64,000 nucleotides of DNA from positions 37,555,001 through 37,619,000 of the forward strand of contig JAUMIR010000011.1 in NCBI GenBank assembly GCA_030847615.1. The letters are read 5' to 3'. The translations under genes were made by a program, and so were the position numbers. The notes below the pieces were generated by a model, which saw only the letters and a list, made by a program, of their open reading frames with translations, did no database searches and had not been told where the DNA came from. The number at the start of each line of letters is the position of its first letter. Position 1 is the stretch's first letter. Below, piece by piece: positions 11,383 through 21,450 of this stretch. Source of the DNA: Gambelia wislizenii. Its lineage: Eukaryota > Chordata > Lepidosauria > Squamata > Crotaphytidae.

Positions 11383-11575
11383 CGGCACTACAGAAATAAT
11401 GCAGTTTGACACTACTTTAACTGCCATGGCTCCATTCTACAGAAGCCTGGGATTTGTAGTTTGGTGAGGCACCAGCACTCTTTGGCAGAGAAGGCGAAGA
11501 CCTTGTAAAACGACAAATTCCAGGTTTCCATAAGATGGAGTTACAGCACTTAAAGTGATGTCAAACTGCTACTGT
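11383..11575. mobile_element. Foldback element, family P
   Basis: The left arm cactacagaaataatgcag, tttgacactactttaactgc is mirrored by the right arm gcacttaaagtgatgtcaaa, ctgctactg. The centre has gggatttgtagtttggtgag, shared with the copies at the window start and at 33.9-34.6 kb. It has no coding capacity and is a non-autonomous DNA element. Confidence 0.65.
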
Positions 11576-12647
11576 CCTGCTCCGGTCATACAGACTTGGG
11601 GCAGCCATGGCCTTTTTGATGGAGTCAATCTACCTGCATTGCGGTCTCCTTCTTGGCCTACTGCTTTCAACTCTACCCAATATTATCATCCTTTACATCG
11701 CATGTGCCAAGAAACAAGGTGGGGCAATAAACATTTGAAGCAAGCTCATCATGTAGTATGCTGATGCCTGTCTTTAAAGACAAATACCTTTAAAATGAAC
11801 CTACACACACCCCTGTTAAGGAAATGCTAAGGAGCCTGGACAGGAATGGGTGGCCCATCCTAGAAATTATACATCATGTTTACAGGGAAAACAGTCAACT
11901 TGTAGATTAATGCAGACAAGCTCCCGTGATGGATGGGAGGAAGATTAGATTGGGAGGAGAATTTCCATACAGAAAAATACACTGAGAGATTTATCGGGTC
12001 CCCTTGCTGATCTGTTAGAATATTTTACTACCGAAAAACAGAGTCATATTTCATTCTAATGTCTACGAGGAACCCAATCCACAATCTTTTGACTCCAAAG
12101 TGATCCTGTGAAGACTGACAGGACTCCTCTGTTGTAAGGGGGCTGCTCATTGTCAATGCCTCTTTGCTGTCTTTTCTTACTAGGATTTAGGATGACTAGA
12201 TTGCCTGCCAATATTTTAGGCAGAACAGTGACAAAGAGACTAACTGTGATCCTCCAATCCTATCATCGCCACAGAGGCTGAGCTGAAGGGAGTGGTGCAT
12301 TTATTTATTTATTTTGCAAAAGCCTTCACCAACTAGAAAAAGTGAGCTGACAGAGAGGAAAAACATATAGAAATGGAGACAGAAAATGTCGACCATACCA
12401 GTTTGTAGGTAGTGCTTGTTACTCCCTGTAAAACAAAGTGAAACACTGTACTGCTCCTTTGTAACAATTTACTCCTGTCTTACTTTTAAGTTATTATAGT
12501 TAACATCACTTAAAAATACAGAAATAGCCAAAAAATAAAACCCTATCTCCCAAACAATTTGCCAAAACAGCATTTTAAAGTCACAAGTGACCATGTCTTA
12601 TTACTGGCATTCTGTTTTGCATTTCCGGATTTGTAACTTATGGGTTG
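11576..12647. other. Spacer, nothing recognised
   Basis: A 69-codon frame lies at 11555-11764 with no domain. A short TTTA run lies near 12300. No repeat family was recognised. Confidence 0.4.
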
Positions 12648-13121
12648 TTGAAACGGTGATATAAAACCTCATAGAATTTGCTGGGAATCCTACCTGTCTA
12701 AATGAGATCCCACATCAGTCCACAATATTCAGAAGGATAGGGGCCCCAAACGGCAAAAACAACACAGGAAAAACCATTGTGGCTTTTCCCGTAGATTTTT
12801 TTTGTTCAGGAAAGGCCTGCTGGACAAGATCCATCTTATTACCACCTTAGACAGCTTTAAAAAAGCTGTCAAGATGGATCTTTTCCGGCAGGCCTTTCCT
12901 GAATAATTATCCCGGCCCAAGACTCGGCTGTCCTTTCTGGCTGTGATTGTATGTTTTAATTTTTTTCTTCTAACTTAGATATTTTTAATTATTGTATGTT
13001 TTTAATCCTTCATAATTTAATATTATTTTAAGGGGTGGGTGGGCTAGGGTATTGTGATTATGGAGTTTTTATATTGTAAGCCACCCCGATTGCGTTGCAG
13101 AGGGGCAGGATAGAAATAAAA

Positions 13122-13158
<37 letters not shown>

Positions 13159-13475
13159 AAAGCAGCGAGTGAGTGCGCATTCCTGCTCATTAGGACAAGT
13201 GGTTCACTTTGAATTGCTTCCCCATATGAGAGCAAGTGCAAAGCTGATTGGCTGGGTGAGCACAGGGGTGGGGCTTGCTAACAGGGCAAGGGCTCGCTGC
13301 CACCATGTTAGATTTTTGCCTTAGCGAGCAATCGCTAAGGTGGTAAACGGGTGGGGTTTGGTTTTGGTTCTTTTGCTATCCCTTTAATGCAAAAAAGCCC
13401 ACTCTATCGCTCCAGCACACCTTAGATTACTTAAAAAGAAAGAGTGCAGTGGCACTGAAGAACTAATGTGAGTAA
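12648..13475. repeat. Unnamed dispersed repeat X, copy 1 (holds an L2 insertion)
   Basis: Outside the L2 insertion at 12805-13158, this region matches the reverse complement of about 49835-50282. Shared blocks include ctgggaatcctacc, ccccaaacggcaaaaacaac, gcaaagctgattggctggg, cttgctaacagggc, ccaccatgttagat and ccagcacacctta. The cgctgattggc/ggggtgggg pair resembles an inverted CCAAT box beside a GC box, so an LTR or a DNA-transposon promoter are both possible. No coding region was found and the family is not recognised. Confidence 0.6.
12805..13158 (+). mobile_element. L2-type LINE 3' end with inverted 5' segment and (ATT)n tail
   Basis: The sense part at 12850-12903 reads DSFKKAVKMDLFRQAFPE and then stops, which is the typical L2 ORF2 C-terminus. 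It is followed by the 3' UTR (gtaagccaccccgattgcg, cagaggggcagga) and an ATT tail at 13129-13157. Bases 12805-12837 are the reverse complement of 12871-12903 with two mismatches. A duplicated, inverted 5' end of this sort is the classic sign of twin priming during LINE integration. Confidence 0.8.
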
Positions 13476-15050
13476 ATCACTCACAACCACCATCTGGCAT
13501 TTGAAGCTTCTGGGGGCTTCTGGGGCCAAAAACACCATTAAGACATGTTGTTGCTGCTGCAAAATGAAATTACTACAAGGTACTCCATTCCCCCCGCCTC
13601 GTATAGATGGGCCCTTAGAATTATGGATCCATAACTGCTCTGTATCCATACTGTAAGACTAAGTACATGCCCTGCAGCCCACCTTAATAGCCAGCAGCTG
13701 GATCAGGTGAAGGAGGCCTGTCAGGGCAAAAGGAGGATGGCATTTGAAGTAAGTGAGTAAGGCTGGGACTATCAGAAGCAGGGCCCCATCCCAAGTCCTT
13801 GTCGTAGCCTCGCTCACTTTTGGGAGGGGGTTGGAAATGTCCTCCTTGCTCCCCAAATAGCAGCTGAACAGACCTTCTTCGACCATTCTGGCTACTGATT
13901 GTTAAGGTGGGCGCGGGACGGGGGGATCAAGTCAGGAGACTTCATTTGGGGGAAATGGCTTCTGCTTCTAAATTATGTTAACAATTTATCTCAAACATTA
14001 CCACCTTTGAATCAACATGGGTTGTTGTTTTTTTTAAAGGCATACTTAATGTGAATTAGAAACTTCTTTAACATTTGGTGACCTTCACCCCTACTCAATA
14101 ATGCCCTGATATATTGTGTAAGAGTATTTTGCTGCAATAATCTGTTTTGGTTGAAGTCTTTTCTCCCTTCTACAAAGAAGCACTAGTTGAAATCTTGCAT
14201 TATCATCATCATAATTATGATGACAGAGCTCTGTCTTTTTAGTTACAACTAACAATGTCCCTCAAACCTACCTTTGCAACCTGGCTGTGCTCTGACTGAA
14301 GCCCTTCTGGAGATCGGGGTATTGGGAAATGACTTTGTGGTGGGCTTCTGGTCATGGGCTACCTTGACAACAGGCATCCGGAGAGACCCCTTGAGGTCTT
14401 GCCACAACTGCTTGTCCCAAGCCCCACCATGATGGGGAGCATGCTGTGGAGGTCATTTCCCAGGACTCCAACCTCCAGTGCCTCAGAAACTGGGGTGCTC
14501 GAAGGTAGGGTTTGGGGAAGAAAGGGATCACCTTCAGTCATGACCATAAACATGAATCCCCAATGGTTAGGGTGTTGCAAGTCCAGCTTACGCTGAAGTG
14601 GATGGCAGCCGCTGTTTGCAGGATTAGAGAGGTCACCAGAGAAACCTTCTGATTTCCAAACACAGCTTGATCCTTTTTGGTTTGTTCCTGAGTTGTGGCT
14701 TCACTCCATCACCCATTTCAACTCTTGCTAGTCAACAAACACAACACATTTTGAATACAATCAGACAAGCAAATATGATTCCTTCTAATCCCTTCTATGA
14801 TATGGCAATTCCCCCTCTTGTGTCAATGTTTGCTTGAGTTAAAGTCATGTTAGAAAATTCCTCTCCCCACTAAATAAATACAAGTTAATGATAGCAAAAG
14901 GGAGGAGGTGGGAAGGGAAAGAGAAAGCCAGAATCTCATACACTCAGATGTAAAACTCATGCAGCTTTATTCTGCAGATATGCTGGCTATTTGCTGAATG
15001 CCCAGACATTTGAATTTTCTTTCTCAAAAGTTTTAGTCAGAATGTTGTTG
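13476..15050. other. Spacer, nothing recognised
   Basis: Frames of 60-80 codons on both strands overlap each other around 13430-13660 and 14354-14596 and have no domains. No promoter, repeat or RNA gene was recognised. Confidence 0.4.
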
Positions 15051-15315
15051 TTTTCATTGTTCAATGTGAAGTCGAATGCTTTCACAGCCGGCATCCATAG
15101 AATTAACTTGGTTTTTTTCTGGGCTCTGAGGCCGTGTTCTGGAAGAGTTTCTTTCTGACGTTTCACCTGCATCTGTGGCTGGCATCCTCAGAGAATGGTT
15201 GTGTAGGTGTGTGTGTGGAGTTTATATACTGTGAACCCCTGTTGGGGAAACGTCAGAAAGAAGCTATTCCAGAACACGGCCTCACAGCCCGGAAAAAAAA
15301 AAGATTTTCATTGTT
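15051..15315. mobile_element. Penelope-like terminal unit, inverted pair with 11-bp flanking repeats
   Basis: The element spans 15062-15304. Its left part reads on the minus strand (ccgtgttctggaagagtttc, gacgtttcacctgcatctgt, ggctggcatcctcagagaat) and its right part reads forward (gaaacgtcagaaagaag, ccagaacacggcctcacag). The ends are therefore inverted copies. The 11-mer ttttcattgtt flanks both sides exactly (15051-15061 and 15305-15315), so the pair integrated as one unit. Penelope-like assignment is from memory of the ctctgaagatgccagccac and gaaacgtcag signature and was not verified. Confidence 0.55.
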
Positions 15316-15561
15316 GTTGTTAGAAAACAACAAAAAGTTGTCATCATTGTTTAATGCTTTTTTAAAAAAAAGAACATGTTAATAGTGCATTATTTTTAGT
15401 TAAATTACTTAAGAAAACACTTCTAAAATGCAAAAATGGCCCCACAGTCCCACAATATCACATCTCAGTGGCAATATTGCTAAAAACAACTAAGGGCTTG
15501 TCTTCACGGGCAATTTCCCCCATCTTCCCCCTATCTTGGAGCTCTGCAATCCTGACAACAC

Positions 15562-15691
15562 AGGGCTTTTGCCTCATATTACCGGACTTGTTTATCTCGG
15601 ATTGGCCTTTTTAGTCATCAGCGCGCTTGCAGAAGGCGCGGGATGAGTCCTTCCTGAATCTTCGTTTGCGAAGAAAAGCCAGAGAGAGAGA
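15562..15691 (+). mobile_element. Zinc-finger non-LTR retrotransposon, 3' end (copy 1, short)
   Basis: The stretch ccggacttgtttatctcgga, ttggcctttttagtcatcag, cgcgggatgagtccttcctg and the (GA)n tail match the longer copies at 23.9 and 37.6 kb. Only about the last 30 codons and the 3' UTR are present. The protein end includes TCLSRIGLF and then diverges. Confidence 0.75.
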
Positions 15692-16196
15692 GCCCAGGCA
15701 TTCCTCACAAGCCCTGGGGCAAAGTTGGGACTAAGACAGGGGGTAGATGGGGTAGGGTCCTATAAAATGTTTTAAAGTAATACCTGTTTAAATTCATTCC
15801 AGCCAAAATAAAACGGACCGGGGACCTGCCTCAGCTCAGGAGCTGCCAGCTGCCTCTCTTGTCTGGATTCAGGAAGGGGTCCCACCGCATATGACCAGCC
15901 TGGTCACATATTGGGGGGCTTGCTCATGTGCTATGGGCCTCCTGTCTGGATCTGGGGAGTGGGACATGGGGGGATGTGGGCGGCAGTGGCTGCAGGGATG
16001 GGCAGATGGGCCCATCTGGACTCCGGCCTGTTCTGTCCAGGTAATGGGGGAGCAATGGGTCTGATCCACGGGCAGGATACACCAGCAGGGAGCTAACATA
16101 TCCTGGCCCTAAGTTAAATTGCTAGTTGAATTTGGAAAAAAAAATACAGGGGTGCTACCAGTGATTATATCATTTCTTTAAAAGGAATACATTATA
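15692..16196. other. GC-rich spacer, possible DNA-transposon interior
   Basis: The flanks at 15494 (agggcttgtcttcacgggc) and 16110 (tatcctggccct) look like weak terminal repeats, with the zinc-finger LINE inserted between them. No target duplication could be established. Overlapping frames of 61 and 76 codons are complementary shadows with no domain. Confidence 0.25.
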
Positions 16197-16387
16197 TAAT
16201 AATTATAATAATAACAATAACAACAATTTTTTATTTTTAACCCACTCCTCTGCTCAGCAATCGGGGCGGTGTACAACAAGATTAAAACCACAGCAAGTTA
16301 AAACAATCCTCCCCAATCCTAACCCTCCCACCCCTTAAAACTAAATTGAACTAGGAGAGAATTAAAACAAACATAAAATACAATGCA
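16197..16387 (-). mobile_element. L2-type LINE 3' end, reverse
   Basis: The run begins with an AT/ATT-rich tail, followed by ctctgctcagcaatcggggc, ggtgtacaacaagattaaaa and cctaaccctcccacccctta. This is the reverse complement of the tail at 57.5-57.7 kb (ttgtacgctgccccggttg, aggggtgggagggctagga). Only the 3' UTR is present. Confidence 0.8.
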
Positions 16388-16550
16388 ACACCCATTAGCT
16401 AGCACACATTGGAAACTGTTTAATGCAGTGTAGATGTGTAAATAGCTATTGCTTAAAAACAATTTGTAAGCCGCTCTGATAGCCTTGTGGCTGAAGAGCG
16501 GGGTATAAATAACTAAATAAATAAAAAATTAAAAAATAAATATACAAATT
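16388..16550 (+). mobile_element. Type II Sauria SINE, 3' half
   Basis: The tail module is intact: ctagcacacattggaaactg, tgcagtgtagatgtgtaaat, aagccgctctgatagccttg and a TAAA-rich tail. The tRNA-like head is missing. It abuts the reverse L2 tail. Confidence 0.82.
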
Positions 16551-17384
16551 ACAACAAAAAATGGCAATAGTGGCAGAGGGGTGGGTAGGCAATTATATGC
16601 CTTTGCGTCCTTCCAAAATTAACATTATGTGTAACATCATTATTTGCAACGTGTTACTCCAGACTCTGTGAATGCCAAAGTCTTAATAATTACAGAATGA
16701 ACTCACCAACATGGACTTTCCCAGAACTTCATTTGTTCCTGTGTTTCAATTTATTTTTTCTGCACTGGCATTGCTGATGTAAGGGACACTTTCGTCTTAA
16801 TCTCTAGGCAGAATCACAGTTACAGACGGTTGCAATAGAGTCCTCATTGCTTCTGGGATGCAAACTAAACCTAACCCTTACTAACTTTGATCAAAAAGAT
16901 GCTACAAGGTGGTGGTGGTGGTGGTGGTTGTTTTTAAAAATCATTTTAAACCCTGTTTGAGTGGAGAGACCTTAACAAGAGAGGAACAAACAAAAGAACA
17001 GCTTAATAGTCCCAGCACCAACTATGGTACCCTGAAAACCTATTGTTTTCTCTCTCCAGTTTCTCTGGAAACCTTTCAGCATTGGCCCAGTTGAGATCTA
17101 ACACTCATCCAGATTTCCATTCATTAGAATTCTGGCTTACCAGGAATGTTTAACTGAGAATTTGCCACACACACCCCATGACATTTTCCTCCAGTCCCCA
17201 AATTTCTAGCATTACAATTTTTTTTTTAATTGAGTTGAACATTTAGAAATGCTATTAAGGCATATAAAGAAAATGACCATGGGAATGTGAACATAGCAAA
17301 TAGAAGAGCTGTAGATGTGAAATAGTTTTGATGTCTCACTCTCGGCAATGCTAGAAATTTGGGGGGAAATTAATGGTGGGTGTA
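16551..17384. other. Spacer with a (GGT)n run
   Basis: A GGT trinucleotide run lies at 16908-16928. A 61-codon frame starting in it is a repeat artefact. No other feature was recognised. Confidence 0.4.
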
Positions 17385-17604
17385 CAGTCCGCCCTCAGTC
17401 TCCACAGATTTGGTATCCACAGATTCTACAATCCATGAATATATATGTTTTAAAAAATTCCAAGAAGCAAATCTTGATTTTTCCATTTTATATAAGGAGC
17501 CATTTTACTATGCCATTGTATATAAGGGGACTTGAGTATCCATAGATTTTAGTATCCACAGGGGGACCTGAAACCAAACCCCAGCAGATACCAAGGTCTC
17601 ACTG
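17385..17604. mobile_element. Tigger-like non-autonomous Tc1/mariner element
   Basis: TA is present on both sides (17383-17384 and 17605-17606). The left end cagtccgccctcagtctcca pairs with the right end agataccaaggtctcactg. Interior motifs ttatataaggagccatttta and tatccacagggggacctga resemble the well-known MER2/Tigger-type internal-deletion elements of vertebrates. It has no transposase. Confidence 0.78.
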
Positions 17605-17627
17605 TAATTTCATGGGGGTGGGTGGGA

Positions 17628-17858
17628 TCTAAATTCCCTAAAGCTACCATATCCTGTCTGATGTTGGAAGCTAAGAAGAGTCAGACCTGGTTAGTATTTG
17701 GATGGGTGACCGCCAACAAATACCAGGTGCTGTGGGCTAGATTTCAGAGGAAGGAAATAGCTAAACCACTGCTAAGTATAACTTGCCTAAGATACCCTAT
17801 GAAATTCATGGGGTTGCCACAAGTCAACAGGCTCAAAGGTATATCCATACACACATAG
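17628..17858 (+). mobile_element. 5S-rRNA-derived SINE
   Basis: The head reads ctaccatatcctgtctgatg, ttggaagctaagaagagtca, ctggttagtatttggatggg and tgaccgccaacaaataccag, closely following the 3' two thirds of a vertebrate 5S rRNA gene with its internal control region. The tail has ccctatgaaattcatggggt, gccacaagtcaacaggc. It is a 5S-Sauria-type SINE. Changes in the 5S part rule out a functional 5S gene. Confidence 0.88.
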
Positions 17859-18280
17859 TTTCATGGGGGTAGTAAGCCTTGTTTTGGGGAGAGGCAAAGC
17901 CTTCATTTGTTCCCACCATCTAGATACACCTCTGGATGCAACACTAAACCAGACTTCCATTCATTAGAATTCTGGCTTACCAGGAATGATCAACCCTTAT
18001 AGTTCCTGATGCTCTATAACTCCCACTTGGCTCCTCTTCCTGCTACTGGGAGTGGCTAAATAAGCCAAGAAGTGTCTTCTTTGGGATTTTTTACATGGAC
18101 AACCAAACCAGGATATCTGGCTTGTTGAAATGATTTGCTCTTGCATGTGAGAAAGAAATAAGCAAAGGTTCATATTTTTCACCGAGGCTTCTTGGTTTAG
18201 ATTGCTCCTACTGGGTCAAAATGTTGGAGGTGGAGGGATAAATTGCTGTCTACTCTTCCTAGGGGTGGGAGGAACTTTTG
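17859..18280. other. Spacer, nothing recognised
   Basis: A short segment near 17955 (cttccattcattagaattct) repeats the one near 17115, which suggests a local duplication of about 40 bp. No coding feature was found. Confidence 0.35.
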
Positions 18281-18465
18281 ACACATTTTTGCCTCTCTCT
18301 GGGCCATTTTAGGGTTAAGGAGCCCTTTTTTTTCCCCCAACAGGGAATGACAGACGTAAACATCTAGGTCATGTCCATTTGGAAAAAAAGGTCCTAAAAT
18401 GGCCCAAGGAAGGCCAGAAGGGTGGCAAAAATGCCTTCATACCTTCTAGAGAGAGGCAAATTTCA
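18281..18465. repeat. Imperfect inverted repeat
   Basis: The left arm cacatttttgcctctctctg, ggccattttaggg is mirrored by ggtcctaaaatggcccaagg and gggtggcaaaaatgcc on the right. The spacing is about 100 bp. It could be a small foldback transposon. No flanking duplication was found. Confidence 0.4.
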
Positions 18466-18965
18466 AAGACTACTAATTCATCTTGCAGGAGCCCCCATGG
18501 CCTGGCGTCTTGGGGCTGGTGTCTGGCTACCTGAAAAGGTGGCAGCTTTGGTCTGTGTAGTCTCCTCCGCTCGGTTACAATAGGGCTTCCTTTAGTGGAG
18601 AGCTCTGGGTTTTAAACGTGCTGCCTCCTCCTGGCTAGGAACTGGAGGCAATTCATGAGTGCAATACTAATGATTGTGGTTTTTTTTCTTAAGGCAATAA
18701 TTGGAGATTATGATTTTCCTAATTCCCTTTAAAACAATGTTTTGTGAATGCCCCATCTGAAGATGGCTTGGATTGCAGAGCTATTGTGTCTTAGAGGGTC
18801 CTTGGTGACCAGATTTTTTAAAAAAATGAGAGGTGGAGGGGTGACACAAGTTTTATGAAGAACTGAATGAAATTGCTTTTTCCTAATAAACCAGAATTCT
18901 AAAGGACACCAGTGCATTGTTGCATTAGAAAGAACTGAATGCTTTTGCCAGAATTTATAAAGATA
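18466..18965. other. Spacer, nothing recognised
   Basis: Frames of about 60 codons without domains. No recognised repeat. Confidence 0.4.
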
Positions 18966-19099
18966 GCAAGATGTAGTGGTTTGAGTGTTGGACTCAAGGA
19001 AAGCAGGATTCGAATCCCTGCTTACCTCTGGAAACCAACTGGGTGACCTTGGACAAGTTATTTATCCTTTGAATAAATCTTGCCAAGAATACCCTATGT
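18966..19099 (+). mobile_element. Type I Sauria SINE (tRNA-derived), first of three in tandem
   Basis: The head gatgtagtggtttgagtgtt is followed by a B-box-like gattcgaatccctg, ctgggtgaccttgga and tcttgccaagaataccctat. The middle and 3' end are deleted. This is a polymerase III-type retroelement. The tRNA fold is not intact. Confidence 0.82.
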
Positions 19100-19100
19100 T

Positions 19101-19330
19101 TGAGAGGCAGTGTGGTGTAGCGGCTAGAACACTGAACTGGGGCTTCAGGCAACCTGGGTTCAAATCCCTGCTCAACCATGGAAAACGTCTGGGTGACTTT
19201 TGGGCAAGTCATGTCTCTCAGCCTTAGAGAAAGGCAATGGCAAAACTCTTCAGAATAAATCTGGCCAAGAAAATCCCAGGGGAGTATTACCATCCATTGG
19301 AATTGACTTGAAAGCACATGGCAGTATGTG
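19101..19330 (+). mobile_element. Type I Sauria SINE, second of three in tandem
   Basis: Near complete: ggcagtgtggtgtagcggct, B-box ggttcaaatccctg, ggcaagtcatgtctctcagc, ggcaatggcaaaactcttc, ctggccaagaaaatcccag and gaattgacttgaaagcacat. It starts one or two bases after the preceding copy. Confidence 0.87.
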
Positions 19331-19333
19331 CGA

Positions 19334-19568
19334 AGGAGAGCGCACATGGTATAGTGGTTTGAGTGTTGGGTCCCCAGGACTCCAGGAGACTAGAGTTCAA
19401 ATCCTCACTCAGCCATGGAAAATCCCTGGCTGACCCTGGGAAAGTCACCCTCTCTCAGCTTCAGAGGAAGGACATGACAAACTTTCCCTGGAAAAAAATC
19501 TTGCCAGGAAAACCCTAGGCTTAGGATTGCCATAGGTTGGCATCAACTTGAAGGTGTATAACAAAAAC
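19334..19568 (+). mobile_element. Type I Sauria SINE, third of three in tandem
   Basis: The head cacatggtatagtggtttga and B-box agttcaaatcctc are followed by ggctgaccctgggaaagtca, cttgccaggaaaaccctagg and catcaacttgaaggtgtata with an AAC-like end. The three copies differ enough to be separate insertions rather than a recent duplication. Confidence 0.87.
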
Positions 19569-19926
19569 CATTTGTTAGACACAAAGAGTCTGGCTGCTCA
19601 GTCCCCAGCACATGTCTATATCAACAGTCTCTGCATATACATTTCCCAAGAGATTACTACAAGAAGATGTAGGTGAAATGAGAAAGAATAAAGGGAAAAT
19701 ATAGACTGCAAAAAGAGGGCATTTTACCCATCCTTCCACCCACTGATTTTTCCTTCCAGTTCCTAAAACATATGAGCTCATTTTAACACATTTCCTCATC
19801 AGCCAGAAGCCAAAACCACAGACATCCAGCTGGGTAAAAAAAATATTATCTAGACTTTGAGTGATGAAGAGTGGGGTGCAAGAAGGGGGATATTAATTTA
19901 ACCCATCCACCCAGGCTTGTTTGCCC
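19569..19926. other. Spacer, nothing recognised
   Basis: A 74-codon reverse frame without domain. No repeat identified. Confidence 0.4.
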
Positions 19927-20157
19927 TTAACACTCTGAAGGCACCAGATCCCATCTGATCTTGGAAGCTAAACAAGATCAGCCCTGGTTAATACTTGGAT
20001 GGGGGACTACCAAGGAATACCAGGTTCTGTAGGCTGTATTTGAGAGGAAAGCAATAGTAAGCCACCTCCGAGTATTCCTTGCCTAAAAAAAAAACCCTAT
20101 GAAATTCATGGGGTCACCATATGTCAACAGGCGACTTGAAAGCACATGCATACCACG
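19927..20157 (+). mobile_element. 5S-rRNA-derived SINE
   Basis: The 5S-like head reads accagatcccatctgatctt, ggaagctaaacaagatcagc, cctggttaatacttggatgg. The tail is tattccttgcctaaaaaaaa and ccctatgaaattcatggggt, with gtcaacaggcgacttgaaag. It is the best preserved 5S SINE in the window. The aligned tail defines the fragment at 142-218. Confidence 0.9.
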
Positions 20158-20612
20158 CATGTTGGTTTGTTATTTCTGCAGCACATTTCAATGGACAGGA
20201 ACTAAATTGGTGGGGGAACTATAAAGATATTCCATGAAATCTGGCAGCAGAAGGAATGGGTGGGTGGGTGGGTGGCAGGAAGGGCAGGTGCTAAGCTACT
20301 TCCTCCCACCCATGGAAGTCAAACAAGTCAAGAGGATTTGGTTTTGGGGTTTGGTTTTGTTTTTTAGGATTGGCAGAGCTGATCTTCCCATATATGTGAG
20401 AAAATTATTCATCACCACCTGGCCTTCACATCAAGGCTCTCTGAGAAGAGCATTTGCACATGGTTGGGGTTACATTTGGCAGGAATAAAAATACAGCCGA
20501 CTGCCCACCAGCGAGCCGCAAGAAAGCAGTAACAGTAAAGACATCAGCAGTCACAGAGAAAACGTTTTTTAAAAAGGCAAAAGCAGATAGAGCAAGGGGG
20601 CATGCTAGACAT
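20158..20612. other. Spacer with a (GGGT)n run
   Basis: A short GGGT tetranucleotide array lies at 20257-20274. Frames of 84 and 169 codons extend through it into the following element and have no domain. Confidence 0.4.
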
Positions 20613-21016
20613 CAGAGGTGGCCAACCTGGGTGGATCTAGGGCCAGTGTTCTACCCTGGGATCCTCTGGGCGCTGTACAGACTGTCCAAAAAAATGCAAG
20701 ACCCTTCAAAAATTAGGCATGCCCAGAAATTTACTTCTGGTTTTCCACATTGGGGTTTTAATTTTTTAATTTTTTTGAAGTTAAACAGTGCAGTGCATAG
20801 CAGCGCAGGCAACCTATTTAAGCAGGCAACCTATTTAAATAGCCAGCTGCCAATCCTAGAAGGTTCCAGAAGAAGCCATTCATCCTTTCCTCATTCTTGC
20901 TTTCTCTCTCTTTCTCTCTTGACCAGAAAAATAAAAAGCTGGTGTATTTGGGGGTATCCCTAAAACAGCCCTGGGGGATCACATGCAGTCCAAGGGCCAC
21001 ATTTGGCTCACCCGCC
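20613..21016. mobile_element. hAT-like non-autonomous element (family H)
   Basis: The left end cagaggtggccaacctg and the right end ccaagggccacatttggctc, acccgcc are rough inverted repeats of the hAT kind. The interior matches the element at 34.70-35.02 kb (cctatttaaatagccagctg, aggttccagaagaagccatt). An exact 8-bp duplication was not found. The long 169-codon frame overlapping it is not considered real. Confidence 0.45.
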
Positions 21017-21020
21017 ATAT

Positions 21021-21450
21021 ATAGAACCATAGAGTTGGAAGGGGCCCAATGGCCATCAGGTCCAACTCTCTGCTGAGTACAGGATTTCCTGCATCCCCAG
21101 CCGGGAGCTGTCCAACCTCTTTTTGAAGACATCCAGAGAAGGAGACCTCACCACCTCTCTAGGTAACTAAGAATTTCCTTTTCATGTTTAGTTGAAACGC
21201 ACCCTCTTGTAACTTAAAACCATTAGACCTTGTCCTAACCCTGGGGCAGCAGAGAACAAATCTCCCTCCAACTCCCTATGGCAGCCCTTGAGGTATTTAT
21301 AGAAGGCAATTATGTCACCCCTCAATCATCTCTTCACCAAGCTGAACAAGCCCAGCTCCTTCAACCTCTGTCCATATGTTTTGTTCTCCATGCCCTGTTA
21401 TCACTTCCAATGCCCTTCTCCGAACTTTCTCCAATTCCAATATAGTCTAA
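21021..21450 (-). mobile_element. CR1 LINE 3' end, reverse
   Basis: The block opens with atagaaccatagagttggaa and ggggccc, followed by atccagagaaggagacctca and ctgaacaagcccagctcctt. These are the CR1 3' end and ORF2 C-terminal region on the minus strand, from an older subfamily than the copies at 9.1 and 53.9 kb. The frame is disrupted. Confidence 0.87.

Noticed and set aside
17628..17858. Functional 5S rRNA gene
   Set aside because: Only the 3' part is 5S-like, several positions are changed, and it is followed by the SINE tail seen elsewhere in the window.
18966..19568. Tandem tRNA genes
   Set aside because: Only B-box-like promoter elements remain; there is no full cloverleaf, and the downstream SINE body identifies them as retroelements.
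20454..20963. 169-codon open frame, the longest in the window
   Set aside because: It runs through spacer into a hAT-like element, shows no domain, and overlaps a reverse frame of similar length. No splice, promoter or codon evidence supports it.
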